A DNA stretch of 64,000 nt from Amedibacterium intestinale (lineage in GTDB: Bacteria; Bacillota_I; Bacilli_A; Erysipelotrichales; Erysipelotrichaceae), in contig NZ_AP019711.1 in NCBI RefSeq assembly GCF_010537335.1, positions 2,294,001-2,358,000 of the forward strand, given 5' to 3'. Within the stretch, counting starts at the first letter, position 1, and each line of letters opens with the position of its first letter. The notes under the pieces are model-generated. The model saw only the letters and a program-made list of their open reading frames with translations, did not search any database and had not been told where the DNA came from. A program made the position numbers and the translations under genes. This document shows positions 1 to 7,985 of this stretch, in pieces.

Positions 1-191
1 AAGGAATCTATATCGTCATCTTGCAGGCAGATCATGCCGTGTTTTCACAGGCAAGTCTTATACAAATGGTAGGAAGAGTGGGAAGAAACATAGAAATGCC
101 AACAGGAGAGGGGTGGTTTTTATGCGCAAAGAAAACAAAAGACATCGAACAGTGTGTTTCTGCCATTCAGAAAATGAACGAAACAGGATGA
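1..191 (+). CDS. comFA: ComFA-like DNA helicase, C-terminal end (partial)
   Basis: This is the 3' end of a gene that begins outside the window; the frame starts at base 3 and stops at TGA 189-191. The 62 visible residues contain helicase motif VI (QMVGRVGR), the arginine-finger segment of superfamily 2 ATPases. With comFC overlapping its stop codon, this is best read as ComFA, the ATP-driven motor that helps bring transforming single-stranded DNA across the membrane. The ATGA overlap with comFC (188-191) suggests translational coupling. Only the last motif is visible, so the family call leans on gene order. Confidence 0.8.
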   Translation, partial: GIYIVILQADHAVFSQASLIQMVGRVGRNIEMPTGEGWFLCAKKTKDIEQCVSAIQKMNETG

Positions 192-850
192 AGTATTGTT
201 TGCTGTGTCATAAGGAACTTGACTATAAACAAAATTTCTTTCAGTATTTTCAAGAAAGTGAGGCATTGTGTGGAGGGTGTAAAGAACAGTTGAAGTTTTT
301 AAATGTGAAGACCAAACTGGAAGATATGCCATTACATATTTTGTATGAGTACAATGATTTTTTAGAAAGTATGCTGTTTCAATACAAAGAAGGAAGAGAT
401 ATCGCGCTGGCAAACGTATTTTTCCAGCCGTTTCTAACAAAACTTTCCAGCAAATTTCGACATCATGTAATTGTTTTAATGCCCTCCAGCAAAGAGAAGA
501 TGCTGGAAAGAGGATTTCTTCCAGTAAGGGAAATGTTGAAGAATTGTCCTCTTGCCATATGGGAGCCTTTTTATAAGGTAAACAATACGAAACAATCGAT
601 GCAGTCATTTGAAAATCGCCAATTTATTTCCCAGGTAATAAAAAGAAAAGAAAATGAAACTCTGCCAGGCAGAAAGCTTCTTTTGGTAGATGATGTATGC
701 ACGAGTGGTTCTACACTTTTAAGTGCATATCATTTACTGAAAGAGCATAAGTTGAAAGTAGAAGCCTTAGTGCTTTGTGCACACCCTTTGTTTGTCGAAT
801 CCTGCGATGAAAAAGGTTTGCTTAGAAAGGGAAGCTTCTCTATACTTTGA
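188..850 (+). CDS. comFC: ComFC-like phosphoribosyltransferase-fold competence protein
   Basis: A 220-residue protein of the ComFC/GntX family, cytoplasmic and associated with natural competence in Bacillota. The N-terminus has a zinc-ribbon pattern (C4, C7, C28, C31). Near the C-terminus is a phosphoribosyl-pyrophosphate loop, LLLVDDVCTSGST, the hallmark of type I phosphoribosyltransferases. The start at 188 is preferred over an in-frame start at 113 because it places the first CxxC at residue 4, as in the family, and gives an ATGA overlap with comFA. The 113 start would overlap comFA by 79 bases. The biochemical reaction of ComFC is not settled; the motif shows a nucleotide-binding fold only. 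Confidence 0.88.
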   Translation: MKYCLLCHKELDYKQNFFQYFQESEALCGGCKEQLKFLNVKTKLEDMPLHILYEYNDFLESMLFQYKEGRDIALANVFFQPFLTKLSSKFRHHVIVLMPSSKEKMLERGFLPVREMLKNCPLAIWEPFYKVNNTKQSMQSFENRQFISQVIKRKENETLPGRKLLLVDDVCTSGSTLLSAYHLLKEHKLKVEALVLCAHPLFVESCDEKGLLRKGSFSIL

Positions 851-877
851 TGTGTACTTTAGGAAGGTGGTTATCGT

Positions 878-1078
878 ATGAAAGGTAAAGTAAAATGGTT
901 TAACACAGAAAAAGGATATGGATTTATTAGTGATGAAAATGGAAAGGATGTCTTTGTACATTATTCTCATATCTTGCAAGATGGTTATAAAACTTTAACA
1001 GAAGGTGAAGAAGTGAATTTTGATGTTGTAGAATCTGAAAAAGGTATACAGGCAAGAAATGTAGAGAAAATAAATTAA
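878..1078 (+). CDS. Cold-shock family RNA-binding protein
   Basis: A 66-residue single-domain cold-shock protein. It carries both RNA-binding motifs: RNP1 (KGYGFI, about residues 13-18) and RNP2 (VFVHYSHI, about 26-33). These proteins bind single-stranded nucleic acid and loosen RNA structure, acting as RNA chaperones. The ribosome binding site is AGGAAGGTGG before the ATG. Only 27 bases separate it from comFC and no promoter is visible there, so it may be read from the comF operon or from a promoter inside comFC. The paralogue type (CspA, B, C or D) cannot be told from one sequence. Confidence 0.93.
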   Translation: MKGKVKWFNTEKGYGFISDENGKDVFVHYSHILQDGYKTLTEGEEVNFDVVESEKGIQARNVEKIN

Positions 1079-1120
1079 CTCGTTTTTAAAACGAAATGTC
1101 TTGTATTTTTAAACAACTTC

Positions 1121-1149
1121 TTGTAATGTCTTAAAAAAGATTTTATAAT
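1121..1149 (+). promoter_or_regulatory. Sigma-A promoter of the candidate RNA unit
   Basis: TTGTAA at 1121-1126 and TATAAT at 1144-1149 are separated by exactly 17 bases. No ORF follows before the terminator at 1263-1297, so this promoter appears to drive a non-coding transcript. Confidence 0.7.
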
Positions 1150-1155
1150 AAAATA

Positions 1156-1297
1156 CGTAGGGAAACCCTATATTTCACTCTGTTGCAGGAAACTTTCTAA
1201 GAACAAAAAGGGAGAGTATACAAATTTGTATATACAGGCAAAACCAATGGAGAGAAAAGAAGAAAGTCTGTCAAATAAGGGGGACAGACTTTTTTTA
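1156..1297 (+). ncRNA. Candidate structured non-coding RNA upstream of secA
   Basis: This unit has a good promoter (1121-1149) and an intrinsic terminator (1263-1297) but no reading frame of any length. The predicted transcript of about 140 nt begins with a perfect hairpin TAGGG-AAA-CCCTA (1158-1170), contains a 16-base palindrome TATACAAATTTGTATA (1217-1232), and ends in the terminator stem. The context (comF cluster on one side, secA on the other) is where Bacillota often carry the ribosome hibernation gene hpf/raiA, and a structured 'raiA' RNA is known near that gene; hpf itself is absent here. Assignment to that RNA class is inference. A 6S-like or entirely new RNA is also possible. Confidence 0.45.
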
Positions 1298-1337
1298 TGA
1301 TTTAGGATATGCTTATGGGGGAAGAATGTGTTATAAT
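1252..1337 (+). repeat. 86-bp direct repeat, left copy flanking the IS1634-family element
   Basis: Identical over all 86 bases to 3313-3398, offset by 2061. It contains the terminator of the upstream RNA unit and the extended -10 element TGTTATAAT (1329-1337). This is a long target-site duplication of the kind known for the IS1634 family. Confidence 0.9.
1263..1297 (+). terminator. Intrinsic terminator of the candidate RNA (left repeat copy)
   Basis: Stem AAAGTCTGTC (1263-1272) pairs perfectly with GACAGACTTT (1283-1292), followed by a run of T to 1297. Confidence 0.85.
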
Positions 1338-1362
1338 CTCGTCTTTGACAGTTAGAAAGCGA

Positions 1363-1408
1363 AAAAAGTGCATTAAAGACTTTAGAATTAAGCTTTTTTG
1401 CACTTTTT
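1363..1408. terminator. Hairpin at the IS left end, transposase terminator and read-in block
   Basis: AAAAAGTGCA (1363-1372) pairs perfectly with TGCACTTTTT (1399-1408). The flanking A and T runs let it work in both directions: it can end the minus-strand transposase message and stop transcripts entering from the duplicated secA promoter in the left repeat. Confidence 0.65.
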
Positions 1409-1427
1409 GTCTTTGTAACGAATTGTG

Positions 1428-3170
1428 CTATATATGATGTTCTTTTGTGTATTTGATAATATTTCTCATTGTGGATCGTTTTATTATTTCTCTGTCTGTT
1501 TCAAAACCAAACAACTCATGCAGTAAATCTGTTAAATCTGTTCGTGTGTAAGAAGGTATATATCCTAATCCTTCTTTTAATTTTGTTACGTTCATCTTTC
1601 TCAATGTATCTATTATTTGTTCAGATGTATATTTTTTCTCTAATTTATATTCTAATATTCGATATATCAGAAGGGACAAGAAACAAATCAGGAAATGCGC
1701 TTTGATCCTGTCTTCTCTTTGCAGATAGATTGGTCGTGCATCAAAATCCGTTTTCATTATTCTAAAGCACTCTTCGATCTGCCATCTGCGTTTGTTGATA
1801 GCGATGATCTCCGCTACATCACCTTCCATATCTGTGCTTACCGCATAGAAACCATCATACATTGCTTCTTTATCTATAGCCTCCTGATCGATTTCGTAGA
1901 TTTCTTCTTCTGCTACTTCTCCATTCGCTGTGATGGAAGTCCTCTTTGTAAATCTGCTTGGATCATTCGGATTTTTTCTATTCTTTTTGATTTTTCCATT
2001 TTTACTTATCATGTTTTTTGCTCTGTCTATCTGCCCTTGTCTTATCTTTTCCTGATAAGCTTTATATTTTGGAGAATAGGTAACGATAAGAGTTTCCGAT
2101 ATCTTTTTAGATTCTATAGGTACTTCTTTATAATAGATGGATTCATATACCTCTGGGTCATTTTCATCAAGATCTTTCAAATCAATGAATGTGCTGCTTC
2201 CTACTTTTCGATATTGTTTCGTATTTAAAGCGATATCTCTATCTTCTTTCTTTAATTTTTTTAATGACTGTGTAATGACATAGGATCTTCCTCCTATATC
2301 ATTGAACAGTTTGTTATTCTGTGATGCCAGTCCACTGTCTGAGCAGTAGATGAATTCGGAACAGTCGAAATCCTGAATAACTTTATGTTCTAATGGTTTC
2401 AAGGATTTCTGTTCGTTTTGATTTCCGGGAAAGATATCAAAAGCTAAAGGGAAACCATCTCCATCCATGAATAACCCCATGCCTACGATAGGATTTGGAC
2501 GATGTTCTTTGCTTTTTCCGTATTTTTTAAGTTCATCTTCTTGTTCGATTTCAAAGTAATAGTTCGTACAGTCATAATAAAGAACTTTTGTGTTTCTTTT
2601 ATGAAGAAAGTTAGAATTTCGATAAACTTCCGCCTGTATGTAATCAGATTCCTCGGCCAATATAGATAAGGAACGATAGATATCCTGTAATTTATACTTT
2701 GGCTGTTCCAGCAGAGAATGAGCGAAAGAGAAAGAAGAGCGTTTACTGGAAGGATATAGAACACGAGCGTAGACAAGATCGCAGAGGATGCGATGGATAT
2801 CATATTCGAATTTATGATGATTCTTAATATTACGACAAATATTGTCAAAATGAAGATTGGAACAGATGGATTGAAGGAATAGGTAGCCAACATTAAATAA
2901 CAAAACTTCATTTTTTTTGATTTTTTTGTCGCTAGAGAAAGGTATGAGAACAGGTGCAGTATCCTGTTGATGGGATAAAGTGTCCTTTTTAGCTTCAGAA
3001 CGAGCCCATTCCAATAATTTTTCTTCATTATTATCAAATTGAGGAAGCAGGTCATTTAATCGACCAAGCTTTCTAAAAATGCGACTAGAAGTTTTACCAT
3101 TGTTTTTGCGATAAGAACTCATAATATAAATGCTTTTGGAATTGCCAGTGCCATTGATTGCAACGTACAT
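1428..3170 (-). CDS. IS1634-family DDE transposase
   Basis: A 580-residue transposase of the IS4-like superfamily, IS1634 type. Typical segments are the N-terminal YVAINGTGNSKSIYI, the first catalytic aspartate region YYDCTNYYFE, the HRPNPIVGMGLFMDGDGFPL block, the second aspartate region YCSDSGLAS, and a C-terminal R(3)E(6)K signature in RRWQIEECFRIMKTD. The open frame extends to 3218, but starts at 3176 or 3170 match family N-termini and are preceded by GGGTGA; 3170 has the better spacing. There is no frameshift or internal stop. It catalyses transposition of the element and is transcribed opposite to secA. Confidence 0.9.
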   Translation of the reverse strand: MYVAINGTGNSKSIYIMSSYRKNNGKTSSRIFRKLGRLNDLLPQFDNNEEKLLEWARSEAKKDTLSHQQDTAPVLIPFSSDKKIKKNEVLLFNVGYLFLQSICSNLHFDNICRNIKNHHKFEYDIHRILCDLVYARVLYPSSKRSSFSFAHSLLEQPKYKLQDIYRSLSILAEESDYIQAEVYRNSNFLHKRNTKVLYYDCTNYYFEIEQEDELKKYGKSKEHRPNPIVGMGLFMDGDGFPLAFDIFPGNQNEQKSLKPLEHKVIQDFDCSEFIYCSDSGLASQNNKLFNDIGGRSYVITQSLKKLKKEDRDIALNTKQYRKVGSSTFIDLKDLDENDPEVYESIYYKEVPIESKKISETLIVTYSPKYKAYQEKIRQGQIDRAKNMISKNGKIKKNRKNPNDPSRFTKRTSITANGEVAEEEIYEIDQEAIDKEAMYDGFYAVSTDMEGDVAEIIAINKRRWQIEECFRIMKTDFDARPIYLQREDRIKAHFLICFLSLLIYRILEYKLEKKYTSEQIIDTLRKMNVTKLKEGLGYIPSYTRTDLTDLLHELFGFETDREIIKRSTMRNIIKYTKEHHI

Positions 3171-3323
3171 ATTCATCACCCAATATAATAATAACACATA
3201 TAGCACAATATAGCACATAATAGAACATAAAATTTGACAAAAAAAGTAAAAGAAAAGCGCCTGTTTAAAGCGCCATAGTAAATTTATGAAATTTTATATG
3301 TGTCAAACTCCCGAGAAAAGAAG

Positions 3324-3358
3324 AAAGTCTGTCAAATAAGGGGGACAGACTTTTTTTA
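3324..3358 (+). terminator. Duplicated intrinsic terminator upstream of secA
   Basis: Right-hand copy of the stem AAAGTCTGTC / GACAGACTTT followed by seven T. Here it lies just outside the promoter-distal end of the IS and would stop plus-strand transcripts leaving the element. Confidence 0.8.
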
Positions 3359-3389
3359 TGATTTAGGATATGCTTATGGGGGAAGAATG

Positions 3390-3398
3390 TGTTATAAT
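3390..3398 (+). promoter_or_regulatory. Extended -10 promoter of secA
   Basis: TGT followed by TATAAT (3393-3398) forms an extended -10 element; no good -35 is visible at 17 bases. The start would be near 3405, about 50 bases before the secA ATG. Confidence 0.6.
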
Positions 3399-3453
3399 GC
3401 ACTTATCTGGGTAAAAAGAATAGTAATACATATATAGAAATTGGAGGGTCTTT

Positions 3454-5802
3454 ATGGCTGGATTATTAGAACGTATGTTCAGTGGAGAAAAACGTATTTT
3501 AAATCGATTGGAGAAAACAGCAGATGAAGTTATGGCATTGGCTGATTCTATGGCTTCTTTAAGTGATGATGAATTACGTGGAAAAACAGATGAATTTAAA
3601 AAGCGCTATCAGAATGGTGAAAGCTTAGATGATTTGAAAGTAGAAGCTTTTGCGGTTGCCAGAGAAGCAGCGAAACGTACGATTGGAGAATATCCATATA
3701 AAGTACAGATCATGGGTGCTGCGGCAATGCATGAAGGGGATATTGCGGAAATGAAAACAGGGGAAGGAAAAACCCTGACATCTACAATGTGTGTATATTT
3801 GAATGCGTTAAGTGGAGAAGGTGTTCATGTTGTTACAGTCAATGAATATTTGGCTCAGCGTGATGCTGAATGGATGGGGCAGATTTATCGCTTTCTTGGC
3901 TTAAGTGTTGGATTTAATGCAAGAGCAATGTCTGCTTTCCAGAAAAGAGAAGCTTATGCATGTGATATTACGTATACGACAAACTCTGAATTAGGGTTTG
4001 ATTATTTACGTGACAACATGGTAACCGATGTAAAAGATCGTGTTATGAGAGGACTTCATGTGGCAATTGTCGATGAGGTTGACTCTATTTTGATCGATGA
4101 ATCCAGAACGCCATTAATTATTAGTGGAGGAGCTAAGAAAACAGCAAATCTGTATTTGCAGGCAGATGCTTTTGCGAAACGTTTAAAAAGCGATGGATAT
4201 GAAATTGATGAAAAGACAAAACAGATTATGTTGACAGAATCCGGTGTGGAAAAAGCAGAGCGTTACTTTAAATTGGATAACTTGTATGATGTTGATCATA
4301 CACAGCTTGTACATCATATTACACAGGCTTTAAAAGCAAATTATATTATGAAAAATGAAGTAGAATATGTTGTGCAGGATGATGAAATCGTTATCGTTGA
4401 TACCTTCACGGGTCGTACAATGCCTGGACGTGCGTATTCTGATGGTTTGCATCAGGCGATTGAAGCAAAAGAAGGAGTTCCTATCAAAGAAGAAACTTCT
4501 ACATTGGCTACAATTACATATCAGAATTTCTTCCGTTTATATGACAAGCTGGCTGGTATGACAGGTACCGCAAAAACAGAGGAAGAAGAATTCTTGGATA
4601 TTTATAATATGCGTGTTATTGAAATTCCAACAAACCGTCCTGTGCAGCGTCAGGATTTGCCAGATGCAATATTTGCAAAACCAGCTTTAAAATTTAATGC
4701 GCTGATTGAAGAAGTAAAACGTTTATATGATAAAGGGCAGCCGGTATTGGTTGGTACAATTTCGGTAGAAGCTAGTGAACTTGTGCATAATCTTCTTGTG
4801 AAAGCAAAAATTCCTCATGAAGTATTGAATGCGAAAAACCATGCTCGTGAAGCAGAAATCATTGCGAAAGCTGGACAGGTAAAAGCTGTTACAGTTGCGA
4901 CCAATATGGCAGGGCGTGGTACCGACATTAAATTAAGTGAAGAATCAAGGGCACTTGGAGGGCTTGCAGTGCTTGGTAGTGAACGTCATGAATCTCGTCG
5001 TATTGACAACCAGTTACGAGGACGTAGTGGACGTCAGGGAGATCCTGGATTCTCTCGTTTCTATGTTTCTTTGCAGGATGAATTGATGATTCGTTTTGGT
5101 GGAGATAAATTTAAAAACTTGTTTGAAACTTTGGGAGATGCACAGATTGAATCTAAAATGGTAACAAAATCCATTACACAGGCACAAAAACGTGTAGAAG
5201 GATATAACTATGACGTTCGTAAACAGCTGCTTGATTATGATGATGTATTGCGTAAACAGCGTGAAATTATGTATGAACAGCGTAACTATGTGTTGGAAAA
5301 TGAAGATGTACATGGTATCGTTCGTGATATGATGGATCGTGTTGTGGAAAGTGTTGTAATGGCTAATGTTGATGCATCAAAACATAATGAAGTAGACTAT
5401 GAATCTGTTATCCAGGGATTGGAAATGCTTGGTGTTACACCTGAACAAAATATCAAAGTGGAAGAAATTCGTGGAAAATCCAGTGATGAAACAGCATCTT
5501 ACTGTGCAGAAAAGTTATTCCAGCTGTATGATGATAAAATTAAAGATTTCCGTGAAGAGTTTAAACGATTCGAAAAGAATATCGTTCTTCGAAACATGGA
5601 TAGAAACTGGATTGAACATATTGACATGATGGATAAACTTCGTAATGGAATTCATTTACGTGCTTATGCACAAAACAATCCACTTCAGGCATATATTGAA
5701 GAAGGGTATGAAATGTTTGAAGAAATGCAGCAGCGTATTGCACGTGAAGTTGTATTCTTTGCGATGAAATTAGAAATTCAAAGAACAGAAACTGAGGCTT
5801 AA
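3454..5802 (+). CDS. secA: SecA preprotein translocase ATPase
   Basis: A 782-residue SecA, the peripheral membrane motor that pushes unfolded preproteins through SecYEG (secY is at 39252). The Walker A segment MKTGEGKT is at residues 100-107 and the DEVDSILIDESRTPL Walker B/DEAD-like segment is near 206. The preprotein cross-linking, helical scaffold and arm regions follow. The protein ends shortly after the helical scaffold and lacks the C-terminal Cys3His zinc motif found in many SecA1 proteins, which explains the short length compared with roughly 840-900 residues elsewhere. GGAGGG precedes the ATG. prfB follows after 3 bases. Confidence 0.97.
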   Translation: MAGLLERMFSGEKRILNRLEKTADEVMALADSMASLSDDELRGKTDEFKKRYQNGESLDDLKVEAFAVAREAAKRTIGEYPYKVQIMGAAAMHEGDIAEMKTGEGKTLTSTMCVYLNALSGEGVHVVTVNEYLAQRDAEWMGQIYRFLGLSVGFNARAMSAFQKREAYACDITYTTNSELGFDYLRDNMVTDVKDRVMRGLHVAIVDEVDSILIDESRTPLIISGGAKKTANLYLQADAFAKRLKSDGYEIDEKTKQIMLTESGVEKAERYFKLDNLYDVDHTQLVHHITQALKANYIMKNEVEYVVQDDEIVIVDTFTGRTMPGRAYSDGLHQAIEAKEGVPIKEETSTLATITYQNFFRLYDKLAGMTGTAKTEEEEFLDIYNMRVIEIPTNRPVQRQDLPDAIFAKPALKFNALIEEVKRLYDKGQPVLVGTISVEASELVHNLLVKAKIPHEVLNAKNHAREAEIIAKAGQVKAVTVATNMAGRGTDIKLSEESRALGGLAVLGSERHESRRIDNQLRGRSGRQGDPGFSRFYVSLQDELMIRFGGDKFKNLFETLGDAQIESKMVTKSITQAQKRVEGYNYDVRKQLLDYDDVLRKQREIMYEQRNYVLENEDVHGIVRDMMDRVVESVVMANVDASKHNEVDYESVIQGLEMLGVTPEQNIKVEEIRGKSSDETASYCAEKLFQLYDDKIKDFREEFKRFEKNIVLRNMDRNWIEHIDMMDKLRNGIHLRAYAQNNPLQAYIEEGYEMFEEMQQRIAREVVFFAMKLEIQRTETEA

Positions 5803-5805
5803 AAT

Positions 5806-6907
5806 ATGGAACTTTATGAAATTAGACAAGGAGTGAATACTTATCAGGAGAAGCTAGCTTCTCTTGGTGAGTCTCTTTGACTTAGCTGAAAAAAGACATA
5901 AAATTGAAGAGTTAAACGCAAAAACGATGGAAGAAAGTTTCTGGAGTGATCCAGAAGCTGCACAGCATACGATTCGAAAACTAAACAGCATAAAAGAAGT
6001 TGTGGAAAGTTATGATCATTTAGAGAAAACACTGGATTCTTTAAAAGATAGTGAAGAAATGTTGAAAGATGATTTTGATGAAGAATTGTTTATGCTGGTG
6101 GAAGAAGAATATCAGGAATTGACAAAGGCATTTGATGATTTTGAAATTCAAATTCTTTTATCTCATGAATATGATCATTCCAATGCGATTCTTGAACTGC
6201 ATCCAGGAGCAGGAGGAACAGAATCTTGTGACTGGGCAGATATGTTGTATCGCATGTATTCCAGATGGGCAGAGAAAAAAGGCTTTAAAGTCAGCGTTTT
6301 GGATTATCTTCCAGGAGAAGAAGCCGGTATTAAATCGGTTACGTTTATGGTTGAGGGAGATATGGCATACGGTTATTTAAAAGCTGAAAAAGGCGTACAT
6401 CGTCTGGTGCGCATATCACCTTTTGATTCTGGTGGAAGAAGACATACTTCTTTTGCGTCTTTGGATGTTATGCCACAATTCAATAACGAAATAGAAATTG
6501 AAATCAAACCGGAAGATTTGCTTGTGGAAACAAAGCGAGCAAGTGGAGCTGGAGGGCAGCACATCAACAAAACAGACTCTGCAGTGCGTATGGTACATAA
6601 ACCTACAGGACTTGTTGCGACTTGTCAAAACGGAAGAAGCCAGCATGAAAATCGCGAGGAGGCTTTGCGTATATTGAAAAGTCGTTTGTATCAGAAGATG
6701 ATTGAAGAACAGGAAGCAAAACTTGCGGAAATTAAAGGAGAACAGAAACTGATCGAGTGGGGTTCTCAGATTCGAAGTTATGTATTTCATCCATACAGTA
6801 TGGTGAAAGATCATCGCACCAATGTGGAAACAAGCGATATTCAAGGTGTCATGGATGGAGATTTAGATAACTTTATCTATGCATATTTAAAATCAATGAT
6901 AAAATAA
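5806..6907 (+). CDS. prfB: Peptide chain release factor 2, with programmed +1 frameshift
   Basis: RF2 releases finished proteins at UGA and UAA codons. The gene starts at ATG 5806, reads 24 codons, meets an in-frame TGA at 5878-5880, and continues in the +1 frame from GAC 5879 to 6907, giving 366 residues. The joined N-terminus [19 protein letters not shown] matches RF2 proteins, whereas a start at 5864 would lack it. The codon-recognition motif SPF is at residues 204-206 and the catalytic GGQ at 249-251. The gene lies 3 bases after secA, the usual Bacillota order. Low RF2 promotes the shift and so raises RF2 synthesis. Confidence 0.96.
5866..5881 (+). other. Programmed +1 ribosomal frameshift site of prfB
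   Basis: Slippery CTT-TGA-C occupies 5875-5881. A Shine-Dalgarno-like GGTGAG (5866-5871) lies 3 bases before the CTT, the classic spacing that pushes the ribosome forward. TGA followed by C is a weak stop context. Confidence 0.93.
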
Positions 6908-6915
6908 CGCTAATT

Positions 6916-6942
6916 GGGGGTGAAATTCACCCTCTTTTTTAT
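6916..6942 (+). terminator. Terminator of the secA-prfB unit
   Basis: GGGTGAA (6918-6924) pairs with TTCACCC (6926-6932), followed by CTC and a T run. Confidence 0.8.
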
Positions 6943-6965
6943 ATATTTCTTAAATATATGGAATC

Positions 6966-6994
6966 TTTTCATTTTGCGTTTGGAATGTTATAAT
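6966..6994 (+). promoter_or_regulatory. Promoter of the yitT-like gene
   Basis: Extended -10 TG-T-TATAAT (TATAAT 6989-6994) with a weak TTTTCA at the -35 position, 17 bases upstream. Confidence 0.65.
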
Positions 6995-7031
6995 ACGATA
7001 CGTATGTTTTGTGGAAGTGTGGAGGATACGT

Positions 7032-7892
7032 ATGTCAAAATCAAAAGAATTTGTTTCATCTCTTGCCTTTGTTGTTGCAGGGAATTTTGTGATAGCCCTT
7101 GGGGTATCTTTGTTTATTCTGCCATTAAATATTTTATCTGGTGGAGTTGCAGGTATTTCGGTGGCAGTACAGCCTATTTTCCATTTGCCGCCTACTTTTG
7201 TCATTAACTTTTTAACTGTAGCGCTATTTGTCGTAGGTGCTTGTTTTTTAGGGAAACAATTTGCCTTTAAAACGATCATCAGTACACTGATTTATCCAGT
7301 TTTTATTACTTTACTTACAAATGTGCTTGGGGATGTACAGATTACGCAGAATCCATTGCTTGGATCTATTTATGCAGGGGTATGTACAGGTGTTGGAATA
7401 GGACTTGTATATCGTGTAGGTGCAAGTACAGGAGGGATGGATATTCCTCCACTGGTTATTAATAAGTTTACAAAAATTCCACTTCCAGTATTGGTTATGT
7501 GCATTGATGGAATGACGGTTATTCTTGGGGCTAGTACCTATGGAATTGAGGCAGCGATGATTGGACTTGTATCGGTGTTTGTTTGTGGACAGGTTATCAA
7601 TAAAGTTTTGACATTTGGTATACAGGAAGCAAAAAACATTATGATCATTTCAGATAAGCATGAAGAAATGCTGCAGGAACTTTACAGTAATGTAAATCGC
7701 GGGGCAACGATTTTGCAGGCAAAAGGCGGCTATACAAGAGAACAAAAACCAGTCATTATGATGGTGGTGGCAAAAAAGCAGCTTTCTGCTTTAAATAAAG
7801 TTATTCTGCAGGTGGATCCAGAAGCGTTTGTAATCATGAGTGATGTAAATGAAGTGCATGGAGAAGGATTTACCTACAAAGAACATTTATAA
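7032..7892 (+). CDS. YitT-family membrane protein (DUF161 and DUF2179)
   Basis: A 286-residue protein of the YitT family. The first two thirds hold about five to six membrane segments, beginning with a hydrophobic stretch at residues 8-28 and containing the family segment YRVGASTGGMDI. The last third is a soluble DUF2179 domain (about 205-286). The start at 7032 follows GGAGGA; the upstream in-frame codon at 7011 has no ribosome binding site. The physiological role of this family is not established. It is a single-gene unit between two terminators. Confidence 0.9.
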   Translation: MSKSKEFVSSLAFVVAGNFVIALGVSLFILPLNILSGGVAGISVAVQPIFHLPPTFVINFLTVALFVVGACFLGKQFAFKTIISTLIYPVFITLLTNVLGDVQITQNPLLGSIYAGVCTGVGIGLVYRVGASTGGMDIPPLVINKFTKIPLPVLVMCIDGMTVILGASTYGIEAAMIGLVSVFVCGQVINKVLTFGIQEAKNIMIISDKHEEMLQELYSNVNRGATILQAKGGYTREQKPVIMMVVAKKQLSALNKVILQVDPEAFVIMSDVNEVHGEGFTYKEHL

Positions 7893-7912
7893 TATAATTG
7901 TAAGAATTTACT

Positions 7913-7943
7913 AACCTGAATTTTTTTGAGTTCAGGTTTTTTT
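7913..7943 (+). terminator. Terminator of the yitT-like gene
   Basis: AACCTGAA (7913-7920) pairs with TTCAGGTT (7931-7938), then T to 7943. Confidence 0.85.
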
Positions 7944-7953
7944 ATGCTATAAT
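7926..7953 (+). promoter_or_regulatory. Promoter of the ftsEX-pcsB-ftsEX cluster
   Basis: TTGAGT (7926-7931), 16-base spacer, TATAAT (7948-7953) preceded by TGC, an extended -10. The -35 overlaps the terminator of the preceding gene. Confidence 0.65.
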
Positions 7954-7985
7954 GGGAAAAGTAAAAACAAGGAAGGAGTGCGTTT

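Larger units (their letters stand above)
1338..3312 (-). mobile_element. IS1634-family insertion sequence, 1975 bp
   Basis: The element lies exactly between two copies of an 86-bp direct repeat and holds one transposase gene on the minus strand. The ends share only a short imperfect inverted repeat: TTTGACA sits 6 bases inside the left end and 5 bases inside the right end (reverse complement). IS1634-family elements are known for long, variable-length target duplications, which matches what is seen. The exact tip bases are uncertain by one or two positions because the terminal repeats are weak. The repeats show no decay and the transposase is intact, so the insertion looks recent. Confidence 0.85.
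3313..3398 (+). repeat. 86-bp direct repeat, right copy flanking the IS1634-family element
   Basis: Exact copy of 1252-1337. This copy keeps the secA promoter next to secA, so the insertion did not separate the gene from its promoter. Confidence 0.9.

Noticed and set aside
1156-1297. Assignment of the candidate RNA to SRP RNA or a T-box leader
   Set aside because: I found neither the SRP apical GGAA loop context nor the T-box TGGN bulge, and the unit ends in a terminator without a downstream gene in its original layout before the secA promoter.
1695-2228. A 177-codon plus-strand open frame inside the IS1634 element
   Set aside because: It is antisense to the transposase, with shadow-like composition and no start signals.
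3255-3275. Repeated AGCGCC near the IS right end as an inverted repeat
   Set aside because: The two copies are in the same orientation and do not form a stem.
5864-6907. prfB starting at 5864 without frameshift
   Set aside because: That start lacks a ribosome binding site and loses the conserved RF2 N-terminus; the frameshift signals at 5866-5881 explain the frame.
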